In this document: in pieces, positions 20,593 to 32,719 of the stretch
Layout: each line of letters begins with the position of its first letter
Numbering within the stretch: the stretch's first letter is position 1
Assembly: GCA_034387635.1 (NCBI GenBank)
Contig: JAOANU010000006.1
Coordinates: forward strand, 620,001 to 684,000
Direction: 5' to 3'
Length of the DNA: 64,000 nucleotides
DNA from: Rhodosporidiobolus odoratus
Taxonomy: Eukaryota; Basidiomycota; Microbotryomycetes; Sporidiobolales; Sporidiobolaceae
Notes under the pieces: generated by a model
Database searches by the model: none
What the model was told of the DNA's origin: nothing
Seen by the model: only the letters and a program-made list of their open reading frames with translations
Translations under genes and position numbers: made by a program

Positions 20593-23500
20593 ATGCGCCA
20601 ACAAGCGACATTGCTCTCCTTCGCCCTGGCGGGCCTTCTCAATCTGGTCGGGGCATCCTCGATTGTCGACGTGCATGCCGGCACGACGCACCTTCTGATG
20701 GGCCGGGCAAAAGTGTCTACTCTGACGTGCAAGAACGGGTCCGTCTAGCCCTTCCTCCCTTCGCTTTCGTCGCCACTGACCTTTCCTCTCTTTCCAATCT
20801 TTCCTGTTCCAACGATCCAGCTTCGTCCTCAATTCCGCCAAGACAGCTTGTTACTGTCCGCAGAGCAAACTAAAGAGTCTCGACAAGCAGAAATGCCTCA
20901 CGTACTGCTCAGCGGGGTCATTCGACGATGGTGGGAGGGATTGTAAAGCTTGCACGGCGGGGGAGGGCGTGGCGAGATGTAGCAGCGCAACGGTTGCGGT
21001 GGCCTGGTCCGTATCCCCTTTTTTCGTGCTGTCACACTTACGGCGACTGATGTAAGGCGTGCGGAACAGCAAGGACGGGTGGTTCTTGTCTGGGCAAAGT
21101 TGCGTGAAAAGCTGCCCTGCTGGGACTTGGGGAGACTCGGCTCCGACCAGTGCGTTCCCCTTTGCCTTGCGTCTCTTCGCCGCAAGATGGGTTTTGAAAC
21201 TTTGCTCTGCAGAGAATCGCTGCCGCACCTGCACGGACAAGAAGGCGGCCGCATGTAAAGACGGCGGGAAAGGCTCAGCGACTTCGTGGTAAGTTTCGCT
21301 CAAACATCGCTTGGCCACCTCACAATGAAAAGCCTTTCTACAGTCGTACCGGCTACCTCTACCAGGGCACTTGCCTCGACGAGCAGAGCGTTCCGGAAGG
21401 GTTTTACGGCAATGAAGCGAGTAAGACGCGCAACTTCCTCCGTTCGAATGTTGCTTGGTCAGGGTGGTTGACACCCTATTTGATCGTGCTGGTACAGCTC
21501 ACACCGCTGAACCCTGTGCCGAGTACGTCAAGACGTGTTCCGGCCCTGGCCCGCGCGATGCCCTGTCCTGGTAAGCCTTTTCCCCATCTCCACTGGCCCG
21601 TCTACCGAGACGAGCTGTGCTGACACTTCCTGCCAACATGGCGACCTCAAACCAACAGCGGGAAGAACAAGAAGAACGATCAATACTTCCTGACGTCCTA
21701 CGGTGACTGCCGACTGCACTGTCAGAAAGGATGGTGGGAGCCTTCCTACCTTTTACAAGATAGCATGGAAGGCTGATAAGAACGCCTTGGATATAGGTAT
21801 GGTGTCAAAAAGGATGGATTGTGCTACCCCTGCGGTGCGACGATGGAGACCTGCGATGTGGGAGGTGCTATCCTTTGGTCAGCCTCTTCCTTCATGCTTT
21901 AACTGACGCCCGCTGATCCAAGCCCAAGTCGCCTCTTCACAGCGCCAAGTCGGCTTCGGAACCTACTGGTCGACTCGTCAAGACGCCGGATCGTCGCTGC
22001 GTCCCCTCGGGCTCTGAGCTTGACGGATACTATCTTGACAGCGGTAAATTGCCTTCCTCCGCTTTCCTTTTCTCCCGCGCAGCGGACCCCTGACTTGGAA
22101 AGTTGGTTTGCAGAGTCGGGTGACTACAAGCCTTGTGACGATGGCGTGAAGACATGCACCGGGTCAGGCGAGGGAAAAGCCCTTTCCTGGTACGCCTGTT
22201 CCTTTCTTTCAGGACGTGATCTGAAGCCGTCCTGACACTCGTCTCCTGCTTATTTGCAGCGGCCTCTCCAGGTCCGGAGAGCACTACTTCATGCACACCT
22301 ACCGCCAACTCTCCCAAGCCCGTCGCAAGAGGCGACTACGACCTTCTCCCTCGACCGAGTTCCGCGGGATGTACAGCTTCAACGAGTGTATCACTGGCGA
22401 TGCTTGCGAAGACGGGACTTATCCCAATGCCACGACCGCGACTTGTGATCCGTGTTTTACACTTGCTGCTACGTGTGACGCCCAGGGGAGGAACACGACT
22501 TGGTGCGCCCGTGTTTCCCCCCCCCCCCTTCTTGACTGGGTTGCGTGGATGCTAATCTTCCTTCGCTTGCTAGTCTTGATGAGATGTGGTCCCTACGAAC
22601 GGATGCGGGTCTTTTCTGCGTCGCGGATCGAGACTGCGGAACCCTCGGACCTTACTACGCTTCGCAAGGTTCGTTCCCTTTACCCGCGATCATCGCGCGG
22701 GATCCAGGACTGACCCTCTTCAATGACATTTTGCAGATGTTTATGAGTGCAAACCTTGCGCCGACGGAGTGACGGCGTGCACTGGGCCTTCGCTGAATGA
22801 AGCTCGGGAATGGTATGCTCATCTGCCTCGTCGAGTAGCGACTGTCTTTGCGAACTGACAATGTGACTTCCCCATAGCGCCACCTCGAGCGAAGGCACTT
22901 TCCTCTACTACCACCAAGATACCCACAGCTGGTGAGCTTTCCTCTCTCTTTCCTTTGGCCTCTTACCTTCGAGTTCAACTGTTCTATCCTGCAGCGTGAC
23001 CACCTGTCCCGACGGTACCATCCCGAACGACGAGTGGCATAACTGCGACTATTGTGGCTATCCGGATCGAATGGCTACCTGTTCTGCGGAGAATGTCGCA
23101 ACGAGCTGGTCAGTCCCGTTCCTTCTAGCACTTTGGCGTCTGGCTCACGCTGAAGGAGTAATTCGCCATTGATTTCACAGCAAGGACGGCTACTACCTTC
23201 ACGATGATCAGTGCTACGCTAGCTACGAGTGTGCGGGGTTCGGCGCATTCTACCCGGATGACGGTACGTTAGGCTTTCTTCCGCCTGCGTCTCGATCGCG
23301 TCATTGCCTTGCCCGTCTATAACCGACGACTGACTCGTGAGAACACACTTCACCTGTGCAGATACACCCACCTGCGCTCCCTGCCGTGACGGCGTCGATT
23401 CTTGTCAAGGCATCGGAGCCGGACTCGAGCAAGAATGGTGCCTTGCAATCTCCTCCTCATCCTCTCCCCCTAGAAAGACCGACGACAACAGACTGATCCT

Positions 23501-24035
23501 CCCTTTTCTGTCTCCATAGCGGCACAGCAAAGAACGGGACCAGAACCTACATGCGCACCACGCGCTCCATCGGCCAATCCACCAAGCGATCCGCGTATTC
23601 GTACCAAGTCTCGGTCAATTACGAGTCTGAGTGCGTGATCGCAGAAGACTGTTCAGCTGGGACGTTTGCGGATCCGGCTGGAGTATGCGCTGCGTGTGAT
23701 CCGAGGTTTGGGACCTGCGATGCTGAGGGTGATTTTACCTGGTGCGTTCTTCTTTCCGTCCCTCGAGTCTTTGCGAACTGAGCGGCCGTCGCTGATCACT
23801 CACAGCGCTGCAGTGGACACGGCGACTACGGCATCGAACCTTTCTACCTTCGAGCCGGACAATGCCTGACCAGCGAAGAGTGCCAGAGCTTGGGTTCCGA
23901 ATGGATGCCAAACGATGGTACGCCTTGCTTCCCCCTCAGACTCCACATCCTCCAGCTCTGACTGGCTCTCTTCTCGCAGAAACGCACGAATGCGTCCCGG
24001 TCGAACAGGACCCGCCTGTTCTCGAGGTCAACTAG
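20593..24035 (+). CDS. Secreted cysteine-rich protein with repeated exon modules
   Basis: Twenty exons: 20593-20738, 20821-21006, 21070-21149, 21213-21288, 21344-21420, 21498-21570, 21659-21733, 21797-21877, 21943-22043, 22114-22189, 22260-22502, 22574-22668, 22737-22812, 22878-22931, 22995-23108, 23181-23263, 23362-23437, 23520-23741, 23814-23917, 23980-24035. They join in phase to 697 aa. A signal peptide is clear (MRQQATLLSFALAGLLNLVG). Cysteines are spaced throughout, as in extracellular disulfide-rich modules. A module of the form CxPCxDGVxxCxGxG...C recurs in five exons of 73-76 nt. No transmembrane segment follows the signal, so secretion or wall attachment is likely. I cannot name the family; it loosely recalls growth-factor-receptor-type Cys-rich repeats. 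No intron is phase 0. Confidence 0.85.
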
Positions 24036-24235
24036 GGGTTTCGACGGAGTTCTCAGTTTCTTTCCGCAGGGTTTCTCGTCTCATCTTTGGCTTTCTGGGT
24101 GGTCCAATACGCAACATCAATGCTTCATGGGAATCTTTCAGGGCGGCCTGGATGAAGTGGCGTGTAAGTTGGTATACGTGCAGATTATCTCCTCTGCTTA
24201 CAGGTCGTTCTTTCGAGGCAGAGTTGACCAAGCTT

Positions 24236-27200
24236 CTACAGACAGAAACGGTAGAGAGATGGCAGATACATCGTTACAAGCAGCTGAAAGAGTGAAGCCA
24301 TTCTTGCGCCTTCACCACCCGCCTCACCTCTTCTTCTTTGACGAGTACGTCTTCGGAATCGGACGGGGCTGTCGCTCAGCGCGCAGGCGGTCAGCGTCGT
24401 ACTCAGCGAGGGAAAGATGGTGTGCACCTTCTGCGCCGCCGTGATTATGGGCGTATGCGAATTGACAATCTCGTCCTCTTCCTGCTCTTCCTCCTGTTCT
24501 CCCCCTTGCAAGCTCTCCTCGACCTCACTGGCGCGGCGTTTCCTGGACCCTTCTGGCTTCTTCTCGACTGCCGAAGGCGTTGTCCCGGCGGAAGCACGGC
24601 GCCTGACTCGGAATTTCTCAGGGGTCTCAGGCCAAGAGACGACTGAACACAGGCCGAGTCAGCTCGCTTGATTGGCATATCGGCGGAGATGAATACTCAC
24701 ATTTGACGCTCTTCGCTGGGCTCTTGTGCGCGGTGGTCGCTGGGTCGCTACCGAGATCCTCGACAGCTGTCAGCTCGGCAGAGGACTGCGAAGGCTCTTT
24801 CTCCGCAGCGGCTGCTTTCGGCAGAGCTCCTCCCCCAGCAGCGGCGCCGTTCGTAGCGGTGGTATGGCTCTGTGAGAAAGGTATAGTCAGTACGCCACGG
24901 CCAAGCGAGAACTGAACGAAAGTGCTTGCCTTCGAGCCGTTTTCTCCGCTTCCCGAGGGTACGCTGCCGCTGTCGGAGCTGGCGATGTGTGGGTCAATGA
25001 CGCGATGACCGCTCCTGCACATACTTGGGACGGTCAGGGTCCTGCTGCTACAAGGGACGGCAACAATTTGGCTCACTTCAGCTTGGCGAGCTCGTTGGAA
25101 ACCCTGATCAGGCGCTTGTTCGTCTCCTCGAGTTGATTCTTCGAGCGTTTGAGCTCGTTCTATACGAAGGGGTATAAGTCAGTCAGACCCGTGCGGTGAA
25201 GAGGGCAAGGAGGACTTACGGATTTCTGCACTGCTTCCCTCGCGCTCGTATCCCTCGAGCTCGCCAACGCGTTGGATACGGCCAGTTTCTTCTCTTCGGC
25301 ATACTTCGTCTCCAGCTCACTCAGTGTCTGGTTGAACGCGCGCTGAGCAGCGCGGGCGGCTTCAAGTTCTTCTTGAAGGGTTTGAACAGCTGCCGTTTTT
25401 TCCGCCAAGGTCGACTGTGCTGAAGAAAGGTCCCGCTCGAGATGCGAAGCCAGCGTGGCAGTCTGTGTGCGCTCATCGAGATCTCGCTGATGCTGCTCGG
25501 TAAGGCTGCGAATCTGTAGAAGGAAGGCGGTATGAGATGTGCCAGGAAGGAAAGTACGGGGGCGCGAAACTAGACTAACCGTCTCCTCCGCTTCAGTCCT
25601 AGCAGAGTGGGCTTCATCGCGGCTCTGGTGCATATTTTCCAGGCGGCCCTTCAGGTCTACAGCCTCAGCGCGAAGACGCACAACCTCTTCAGCTTGAGCG
25701 ACGGCCTCTGCTGAAGGTGTGGGCGAGCGCTGTTGCTGCTCGCGGAGATGTGCCAAAGAAGTGTTCGCGTCCGCAAGCTCGCGCTACAGGGTGAAGAGTC
25801 AGCAATGATACGAAAGGAACGAGTGTATCAGGGGGAGATCACCTGTTGTTGCTCTTTCTCGGCCTCGAGAGTCTGTCAGCGAAGGTCGCTTCAGCTAGCC
25901 ATCGTGGACGAGTTCGTCGAACGCCAGAAAGCCGTACCTGCACTCGCAACTCCTGCTCACGAAGCGCAGCCTCATTGCCGATGAGCTTCGCTTGACTGGT
26001 AGAAAAACCAAGCAATGCAAGCGTTAGCGAGAACAGAAAGCGATAGCACGAAAAGACGTACCTCTGCTGCAATCGCACGTTACTCTCTTCCAGGGATTGC
26101 TGGTCACGCTCATGTGCCTCCCTGAGCTCCGCCGTCTCGCGCCGAGTGCGGTCGAGGTTGGCCAAAGTCTCGGACAGGCTGGTCCTGCAGAACACACGAT
26201 CGTTAGCACAGAGGAGGGCTGACGTGCAGAGAGTCTGTACTTCAGGTCCGAACTAGCTCTGCGCAGGGAGGCATCAAGAAGAGTAGTTAGCGCAATGTGC
26301 AGGCAGAAATAGGTCGGTGGAGATAGGACGCACTCTCTCGCCTCGGTGAGCTCTGTCTTCGTCTGGCGAAGCTCGCGGGTCAAGTCTTCGATCGTGCCAG
26401 TCGAGTCTTGTTGGTTCTTCTGGACGGTGGCGAACCTGCAAAGAGCAGAAGAAAGACATGGTCAAGTCGAGTACCACGAGACAAAGACGACGAGACGTAC
26501 CGCTGCTCCAGGTCTTTGTACTCCCGCACCTTCGTTTTGCACGTGAGTAACGCTTGCTGGAGATCGAGATTGAGAGTCAGCTCCCGCTCCCCTGCCCGAT
26601 GCTCCACTTCCTCCACCTTCTCCCTTCCCTCTCTCTCGCTTCGCTCCAAGTTCTGCCTTGTCTCCCGGATGATCTCCTCCCTCTCCTTGAGTAGCCGTCC
26701 CAGCCCAGCCTCTCTCTCCTTCGCCCGCTGCTCGCTTAACGCCGCATTCTCCTGCGCCAGCCTCAACTCCGTATTCTTCGCCCCCGTTTCCTCCTTCGCT
26801 TCCACCCACTTTTCCCGGAGAAGTGCTTCCCTCTCAGCTCCGTCCTCGACCTTTTTGTTCCAGCTCGCTGCGAGGTCGTCCACCTTCTTCTGGTGAAGCT
26901 CTTCGCGCTCACTGCCAGCGATTAGAGCACTGTGCAGCTGATCGATGAGAGCAGTTTTCTCATCGAGCGCTTGGCGGCGAGAGTGATCGAGGTCGGACTT
27001 GAGAGAGGCGTTGGAGTGTTCGAGGTTGGAGAAACGGCGGGAGAGGTCGGAGAAGCGGTCGTTGGCTTCGCCGAGTTCACCTGCTTTGGTCTCGAGCTGG
27101 GTGCGAAGGAGGGTGATGACTTCTTGGCCTGTGATTAGACGGAGCTTCAGCTACGAGACAGAGGTAGAAAGGAAAAGATGCGTACGTTTGTCCAGCTCTT

Positions 27201-28939
27201 CAGCGAGTCCCTTCAAAACGACTAACCTTGTCTGCTCGTTGCGCTCGAGAAGAAGCTCATTGTCGTCGCCGAGGAAGGTGTTGGAGAACACTGTAGTGTA
27301 GCCGCAGTCAGCAAGAGCCCTGTGTCAAGATGAGGGAGAAAAAGAAAGAGACGTACCTCTCTTGAGCTCGTCGATGTCTTTGCGAATCCCGTCCGCTGTT
27401 CCTTCCGCAGCAACCTCGCTCTCCAGAGTCGAAGTCGCCGTCCTCATCTCACTGACAACTGTCTTCAGCACGTCATTAGTCCCGCTGGCACTGCGAAGGA
27501 GGGCACAAGAACGGCGAGGTCAGCCAAGTTGAGAAGGTCAACCGAGGGGGAGTGAGCCAAGTTACGCCTCGATAGCTTTCTTGCACTTGGTAGCGATGTC
27601 GGTCTTCAGAAGAACCTTGTCAGAGGCGAGCTTGGCGGCTTCCTTCGTCTTTTCGGCGAGTTTTTCGCGAAGATTACGAAGTTCGACGTCCTGCGGAAAA
27701 GGTATACCGATGCGATTTCAGCCGGTGACGACGAAGAGGAGTGGATGTCAAGCGAACCTTGGCCTTTTGCTCTGAGATAATCTTGTGCGCCAACTGCACG
27801 AACTCCTCTGTTCCCCCGAGCCCGATTCCGCTGTCGTACTTCCTCCTCTTACCGCCGCCTGCAGGCTGAGCGCAAGTGGGCGCGCTTGTCCTCCTCCCAG
27901 CTTCTCCTACTGAACCGGTACTCGTCCTCCTACTCGCTCCAGCGACGTCGTCCGCATGCCCCGAAAACGCCGCCGCCGAATCAGCCGAATCGTTTGAGCG
28001 ATGACGCTTTTTCGTATCAGGCGGTAGCTGCATACGAGGCTGCGAAGTAGCTCCGCCGGCAGCTCCACCGAGAGGTATCTGCGGTTGTAGCTGCGATCGA
28101 GACTGTAGCTGGGAGGCTTGCGAGGTTGAGGTGGAGGCTGTTTGCGCTGGTTGGACCGGGGCCTGGCGAGTCGGGCCTTGATAGTCAGTCGGCCTTGCCG
28201 AAGTTGAGACGGACGAAGAATCGTCTAGAGTGAGCGGTGAACCGGTGGACGAGACGAACGGGACGAAGCGACCACGCCCGCTTTGCGAGCGGGACGGTGG
28301 AGCGATTCCCGCCGACTGGGACTGACCGCTTGCCCGGCTCGTGCTCGCAATAGGTCTACGAGGGGGACTCCCTTCTCCAGAGGGGTTAAGGCGAAAGTCG
28401 TCGAGCGAGGCGGAGGGCAAAGGGAGGCTCAGTCCAGGAAGGGAGAACTTGGGCGGCGGCGGAAGAGCGGTAGACGAGGACGGGCCGGCCAGGACGACGT
28501 CTCCCTCGCCGTCTTCGGTGTCGAAGTCGTTCTTTGGGCCATCGCTCGGACCTGCTCAATCAAGTCAACCGAAAAAACAAAGACGGAAAATGGGTGCGAG
28601 TGCGCAGGAGGACAACGGTGATCAGCGAGGTCCTGAAGAGTAGACTACCCGCTGAAGCTCGAAGACAGACTCACCTGGAAGCGTACCCATCCCTCCAAGC
28701 CCGCCAAGTTCACCGCTCGCGGTATTCCTGCTCGCTCCCACCTCAGCCACCCGACCTTTCGTTTGCCCTGACAGGCCCCTCGGGTTAGGTGGTTTAGCAT
28801 ACGAGAAGCCACGAGTCAGCTCCATGGTGCTGTTCGGGGCGGGAAGATGGCTAGAGATGGGGTTGAAGGCGAAGTGGGGTTGAGATGCAGAGGAAGATTC
28901 GGGAGGGTCGGGAGGGAAGTCAGAGGGCTCGCGAGACAT
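24236..28939 (-). CDS. Long coiled-coil protein of unknown function
   Basis: Seventeen exons (28939-28675, 28551-27758, 27690-27566, 27490-27357, 27290-27186, 27128-26501, 26435-26334, 26258-26241, 26184-26062, 25995-25938, 25872-25843, 25783-25580, 25513-25220, 25159-25077, 25014-24930, 24869-24701, 24642-24236) join in phase to about 1207 aa. The first about 350 residues are disordered (Ser/Pro/Gln-rich, with KRKYD- and KKRHR-type basic patches). Residues about 360-1000 are continuous heptad-like coiled coil, Glu/Gln/Arg/Leu-rich. The tail is acidic and basic by turns. The architecture suggests a structural scaffold (spindle pole, kinetochore, septum or vesicle tether), but no family motif was recognised. 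One intron is GC-AG. One exon is 18 nt and one is 30 nt. The 3' end is uncertain: a different terminal frame ending RPIPKTYSSKKKR and a stop near 24330 is also attractive. Confidence 0.75.
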
Positions 28940-29314
28940 GCTCTGATGATCTACAAGTCTATCTGGCAGGGCACTAGCTAGATAACCGGAGAGACGAGGT
29001 CTACGGGAGAATGGCAGACGAGAAGCAGTCAGACAGGGAGGAACACGAATCGAGCCTCTCATAAGGCAAGCCCTGTGGAGCGGAGTACTGCTATTCTGCA
29101 GTTCACCTATCGGCTAGAAAGCAAGCCCGTTCCATCCTTGCTGCCAGCGTTCTTGATCACCCGCCCTGACCTACCAACCTGATCTTGCCGCGCCCTGTTC
29201 TCGCCGGCGGCAGTATTGGAGTGTAGTCGCCAGTCCGGATGGCGGCTGTGGTGTATGTACCATGCGTGAGTGTACCTGCTGACTGCTCAAAAAAACTTCG
29301 AACTGGAGATCTCT
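28940..29314. other. Intergenic region between tandem minus-strand genes
   Basis: 375 bp between the APC10 stop and the coiled-coil gene start. Nothing beyond a presumed promoter/terminator. Confidence 0.45.
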
Positions 29315-30209
29315 TCAGCGAATCGTTTCGTGCTGCATGAAGGCCACATCTCGGAACGGCAAGAGCTCGTCCTCGAATTCGAGACTGCACGAGCCGCTTT
29401 GAAAATCAGCTGCACGTGGCATAACAGAGGGGAGGGGGTGCATGTGGGACACTCACGGTCGAGGCGCAAAGACCCGTATCCCCCTGAGATGGCTGTCTTT
29501 TCCGTTCATATGGTTCGAAATGATGGCAACCTGAATGAGGTGCGCACGGATTGGCTCGCTGATTGAAAGAATGTACAACGAGTCCGTATGAGTACAATAC
29601 AGTCCGTTCCGCGCAGAGGAGAGAGGCGACGAGGGAGAAAGAAAAAAACGCACTCTGCCTCTGCCGTTCCCGCTTCGGTTGGCTTGACCGTCCCGCCAAG
29701 CTTGAGCACCTGCCATCCCTTCGGCTGGTTAAACTCGACCACCTTGACCTCCTGCAAGTCTCCGTGGTAAGACCCGGCTCGGACGGAGACTTTGGAAGGC
29801 GTGTAAGAATCGTCGAGGCCAATGTCGGCGTATAGCCAGACTTGCTGCAAGTACCAGGGCGTGTTCAGCTGAAGCAGGCATCCCGGAAGAACTTGGGGAA
29901 GGCGCGTACCGAGACGCTCTGCTTCTTGGGGAACTGAATGGAGATGAGGTGAGGTTGGGCGCCTTCAGATCTGAGGGAGGAAAAGGTCAACACTGCTCAA
30001 AGGATCGGATGGAGGAGCTTGTACGCACTGCCAGAGTGTACTGCTGCTTCCGTCTCGCAAGTGTTCTACGCCGTAGCCAGGCTTGGCACTCGAGACGGCC
30101 CAAGACGCGAGCGAACCGATGTCGCGCAAAGTGGACGACTCTGACAGGACGAGAAGGGGATGAGCGCGGCTTGGTTGAGAAGCTAAGTGTACATACCTGG
30201 CTCGGCCAT
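29315..30209 (-). CDS. APC10: Anaphase-promoting complex subunit Apc10/Doc1
   Basis: Six exons (30209-30197, 30140-30029, 29970-29910, 29844-29654, 29558-29457, 29384-29315) join in phase to 182 aa, close to the usual length. The DOC-domain signature is strong: SLASWAVSSAKPGYGVEHL, WQSEGAQPHLISIQF, QVWLYADIGLDDSYTPSKVS, HGDLQEVKVVE and IISNHMNGKDSHLRGIRVFA. The C-terminus is Ile-Arg, the IR tail that docks to the Apc3/Cdc27 TPR subunit. Apc10 helps the APC/C recognise destruction boxes together with Cdc20 or Cdh1 (family knowledge). The first coding exon holds only MAEP plus one base. The gene is divergent from the seryl-tRNA synthetase. Confidence 0.95.
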
Positions 30210-30337
30210 GAACGGGCCGCGTTGTTCGGATTGTGGCAGTTGTATCCGACTCTCCCGCTTTCAGCTTCCGAAGCTTCCTCTCACAACTCTCGTCGGCGTC
30301 CTCGAGATCAGCTCGTACCCCACTCAAAACACCGAGA
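30210..30337. promoter_or_regulatory. 128-bp bidirectional promoter, APC10 / mitochondrial SerRS
   Basis: Both genes start outward from this interval. No specific site identified. Confidence 0.55.
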
Positions 30338-31990
30338 ATGCTCTTACGGACTCTGCGAAGACAGCTCACCACTTGTCCACATTGTACGACCTGCTCTACC
30401 GCCCGTTCCGCCTCGACCTCCTCCTCGACTCGCCCTTCCTCCCTTCCTGCACCCGTAATCGACCTCTCCTCTGTCCTCTCCTCACCAAATTCCATCAAAC
30501 AGAATATCCTCGACCGAAAGTTCCCTCTCGACCCCGATGTGGTGGACGACCTTCAACGGATGGAACTTGAAGCCGTCGGGATGAGGAAGGAACTGCAGGC
30601 GGCGAGGGAACGACGGAACGCGGTCTCTGCAGCTCCCAAAGGAGACGTGGAAGCGAGGAAGGAAGCGGGCGAAGTCAAGAAACTGGTCAAGCAACTCGAA
30701 CCAAAACTCGCGGCCTTGACGCAAAGCATCCAGGCGCTGGCGCTACAGCTACCCAACGTTTCGCATGCGGATGTACCGGTAGGGAATGAAAGTCAGGCGC
30801 GGATCGTCAAGCTGCTGGGACCAGAACTGTCGGCAGCTGGACCTGAAGCGGAAGCGGATCGGGATCACCTCGCCCTTTCATCTCCATCCAACCTCGCCTG
30901 GACCGACTTTCCCTCCTCCGCCCTCACTACTGGCTCCTCATGGCCTCTACTCCTGAATGAAGCCGCCCTTCTCGAGCTCGCCTTGACCAACTACGCCTTT
31001 TCCATCGCCCTCTCGCACGGTTTCACTCCCGCCCTCACCCCCGACGTGATCCGTTCCGATATATCCGAACGCTGCGGCTTTCGACCACGAGACGGCGAAG
31101 CTCAGCAAACCTACTTCCTTTCCGACGGCGAGTCAACCTCGAACCTCTGCCTTGCCGGAACCGCCGAAATCCCTCTGGTCGCCATGTCAGCTGCGCAGAC
31201 CTTGCGGGCGGATCAGTTGCCTCTGAAGCATGTCGCGCTAGGGAGGGCTTTCCGTGCGGAAGCGGGGGCGAGAGGTGCAGACAGTCGAGGGCTTTATCGT
31301 GTGCACCAGTTCAGCAAGGTCGAGATGGTTGTCATTTGTGCAGAAGACCAGAGCGATCGGTTGCTGGAGGAGTTGCGGACCATTCAGGAAGAGATCCTGA
31401 GTGGGCTGGGACTGTCGATGCGGTGCGTAGTTGAGCCTTTTCTCGTTGACCTTCGCAATCCAACTTTTTCGGATGCGCTTTGCAGGGTGCTTGATATGCC
31501 GACAGAGGAGCTCGGAGCGTCTGCTCATCGCAAGTATGACATCGAGGCATGGATGCCTGGACGCGGGAAGTGGGGAGAGGTGCGGCTTCGATCCCCTTCC
31601 CTCTCCTTCCCTCTAAGTGGCTTGAAAGATTCCGGTCTTTGATGCTGAGCTTCTCGATGACTGCAGCTATCATCCGCATCGAATTGCACCGACTACCAGT
31701 CTCGCCGTCTCTCCATCCGCTATCGGCCCGCCCCCACCTCTTCTTCCTCATCTGCCACCAAGCCCGCTTCAACCAAGTTGGCCTACGCGCACACCCTGAA
31801 CGGCACTGCCGCCGCCATTCCACGCTTGATAGTAGCTCTGTTGGAGAACGGAGCGGTACTGGCAGAGGATGGGAGTGGGAAGGTGGAAAGGGTACGGCTG
31901 CCGGAGACGTTGCGGCCATTTTGGCTGGGCAAGGCGACGGATGGGCGGATAGAGTGGGTACAACAAGGGGAGGGACTCAGGAAGGTGTAA
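30338..31990 (+). CDS. DIA4: Mitochondrial seryl-tRNA synthetase
   Basis: Three exons (30338-31422, 31486-31579, 31667-31990) give 500 aa. The N-terminus (MLLRTLRRQLTTCPHC) is Arg-rich without acids, a likely mitochondrial presequence. It is followed by the long helical tRNA-binding arm (about residues 60-150, ending ALALQLPNVSH). The class II core has the TAEIPLVAMSA region, motif 2 (FRAEAG...GLYRVHQFSKVEM), the WMPGRGKWGE segment and motif 3 (TLNGTAAAIPRLIVALLENG). It charges mitochondrial tRNA(Ser). The yeast orthologue is Dia4. Confidence 0.93.
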
Positions 31991-32719
31991 GGCATGAGGC
32001 TTTAAACTGGATGGTCTCCCCTTCTGCGCAGGCTGAGTCAAGAGCACTTTCCCATCTTCAAACGTTGGGGATCTCGAATCTGCGTCGTCGGCTTTTGCGG
32101 TTGTTTTTCTGCCGCATTCTTCGATGCGCTACTGCCTATGCCCATCCCTTGGGCTGTTCAACAGCGGAGCGCGACTGCTGTAAAAGATTGGCGTGGTATC
32201 TTGGTCTCACCCGCTCACCCGTCGTCTCCGCTCCGGCCGGGCGGGCCGCTCTCACCAACCCGCTCTGGCTGGCCCCATCGCATCTGAGCTCTGTGCTCCA
32301 AACGCTTGCTTTCTATAGCTTCTCAGTACTCCTTTGCGCTTATCGAACCACCCGGTAAGCTCGTCTGTCTTGTGCTTGCCCAATCCGCACCCACCCCCAC
32401 CTCGACACGACAATCGGCATTCTGCGCCCTCAACAGAGGCGGGACATCGCATGAGTGGTGTACAGGCCATCTTGGGGATACAAGCGCGCCCCACTTGGGC
32501 TATAGATCCCCACGAGGCTTGGGTGAGACGCCCAAAGCAGCTGTCTGACATGGCGGGGAGCCAGCACACAGCGGCGACAGGGGTCCATAGGTCAGCACAG
32601 ACGGCGTGATTCCGTTGCACACTCACGTTCGGCCGCAGACATACAATCTGCAACTGCCTCGGACACAGAATGGCTACTAACCTTCAATTTCTTCGCAGCC
32701 CACAGAACCTCCTCCTACC
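31991..32719. other. Intergenic region, no gene seen
   Basis: About 730 bp between tandem plus-strand genes. Open frames here lack coding character. Confidence 0.45.
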
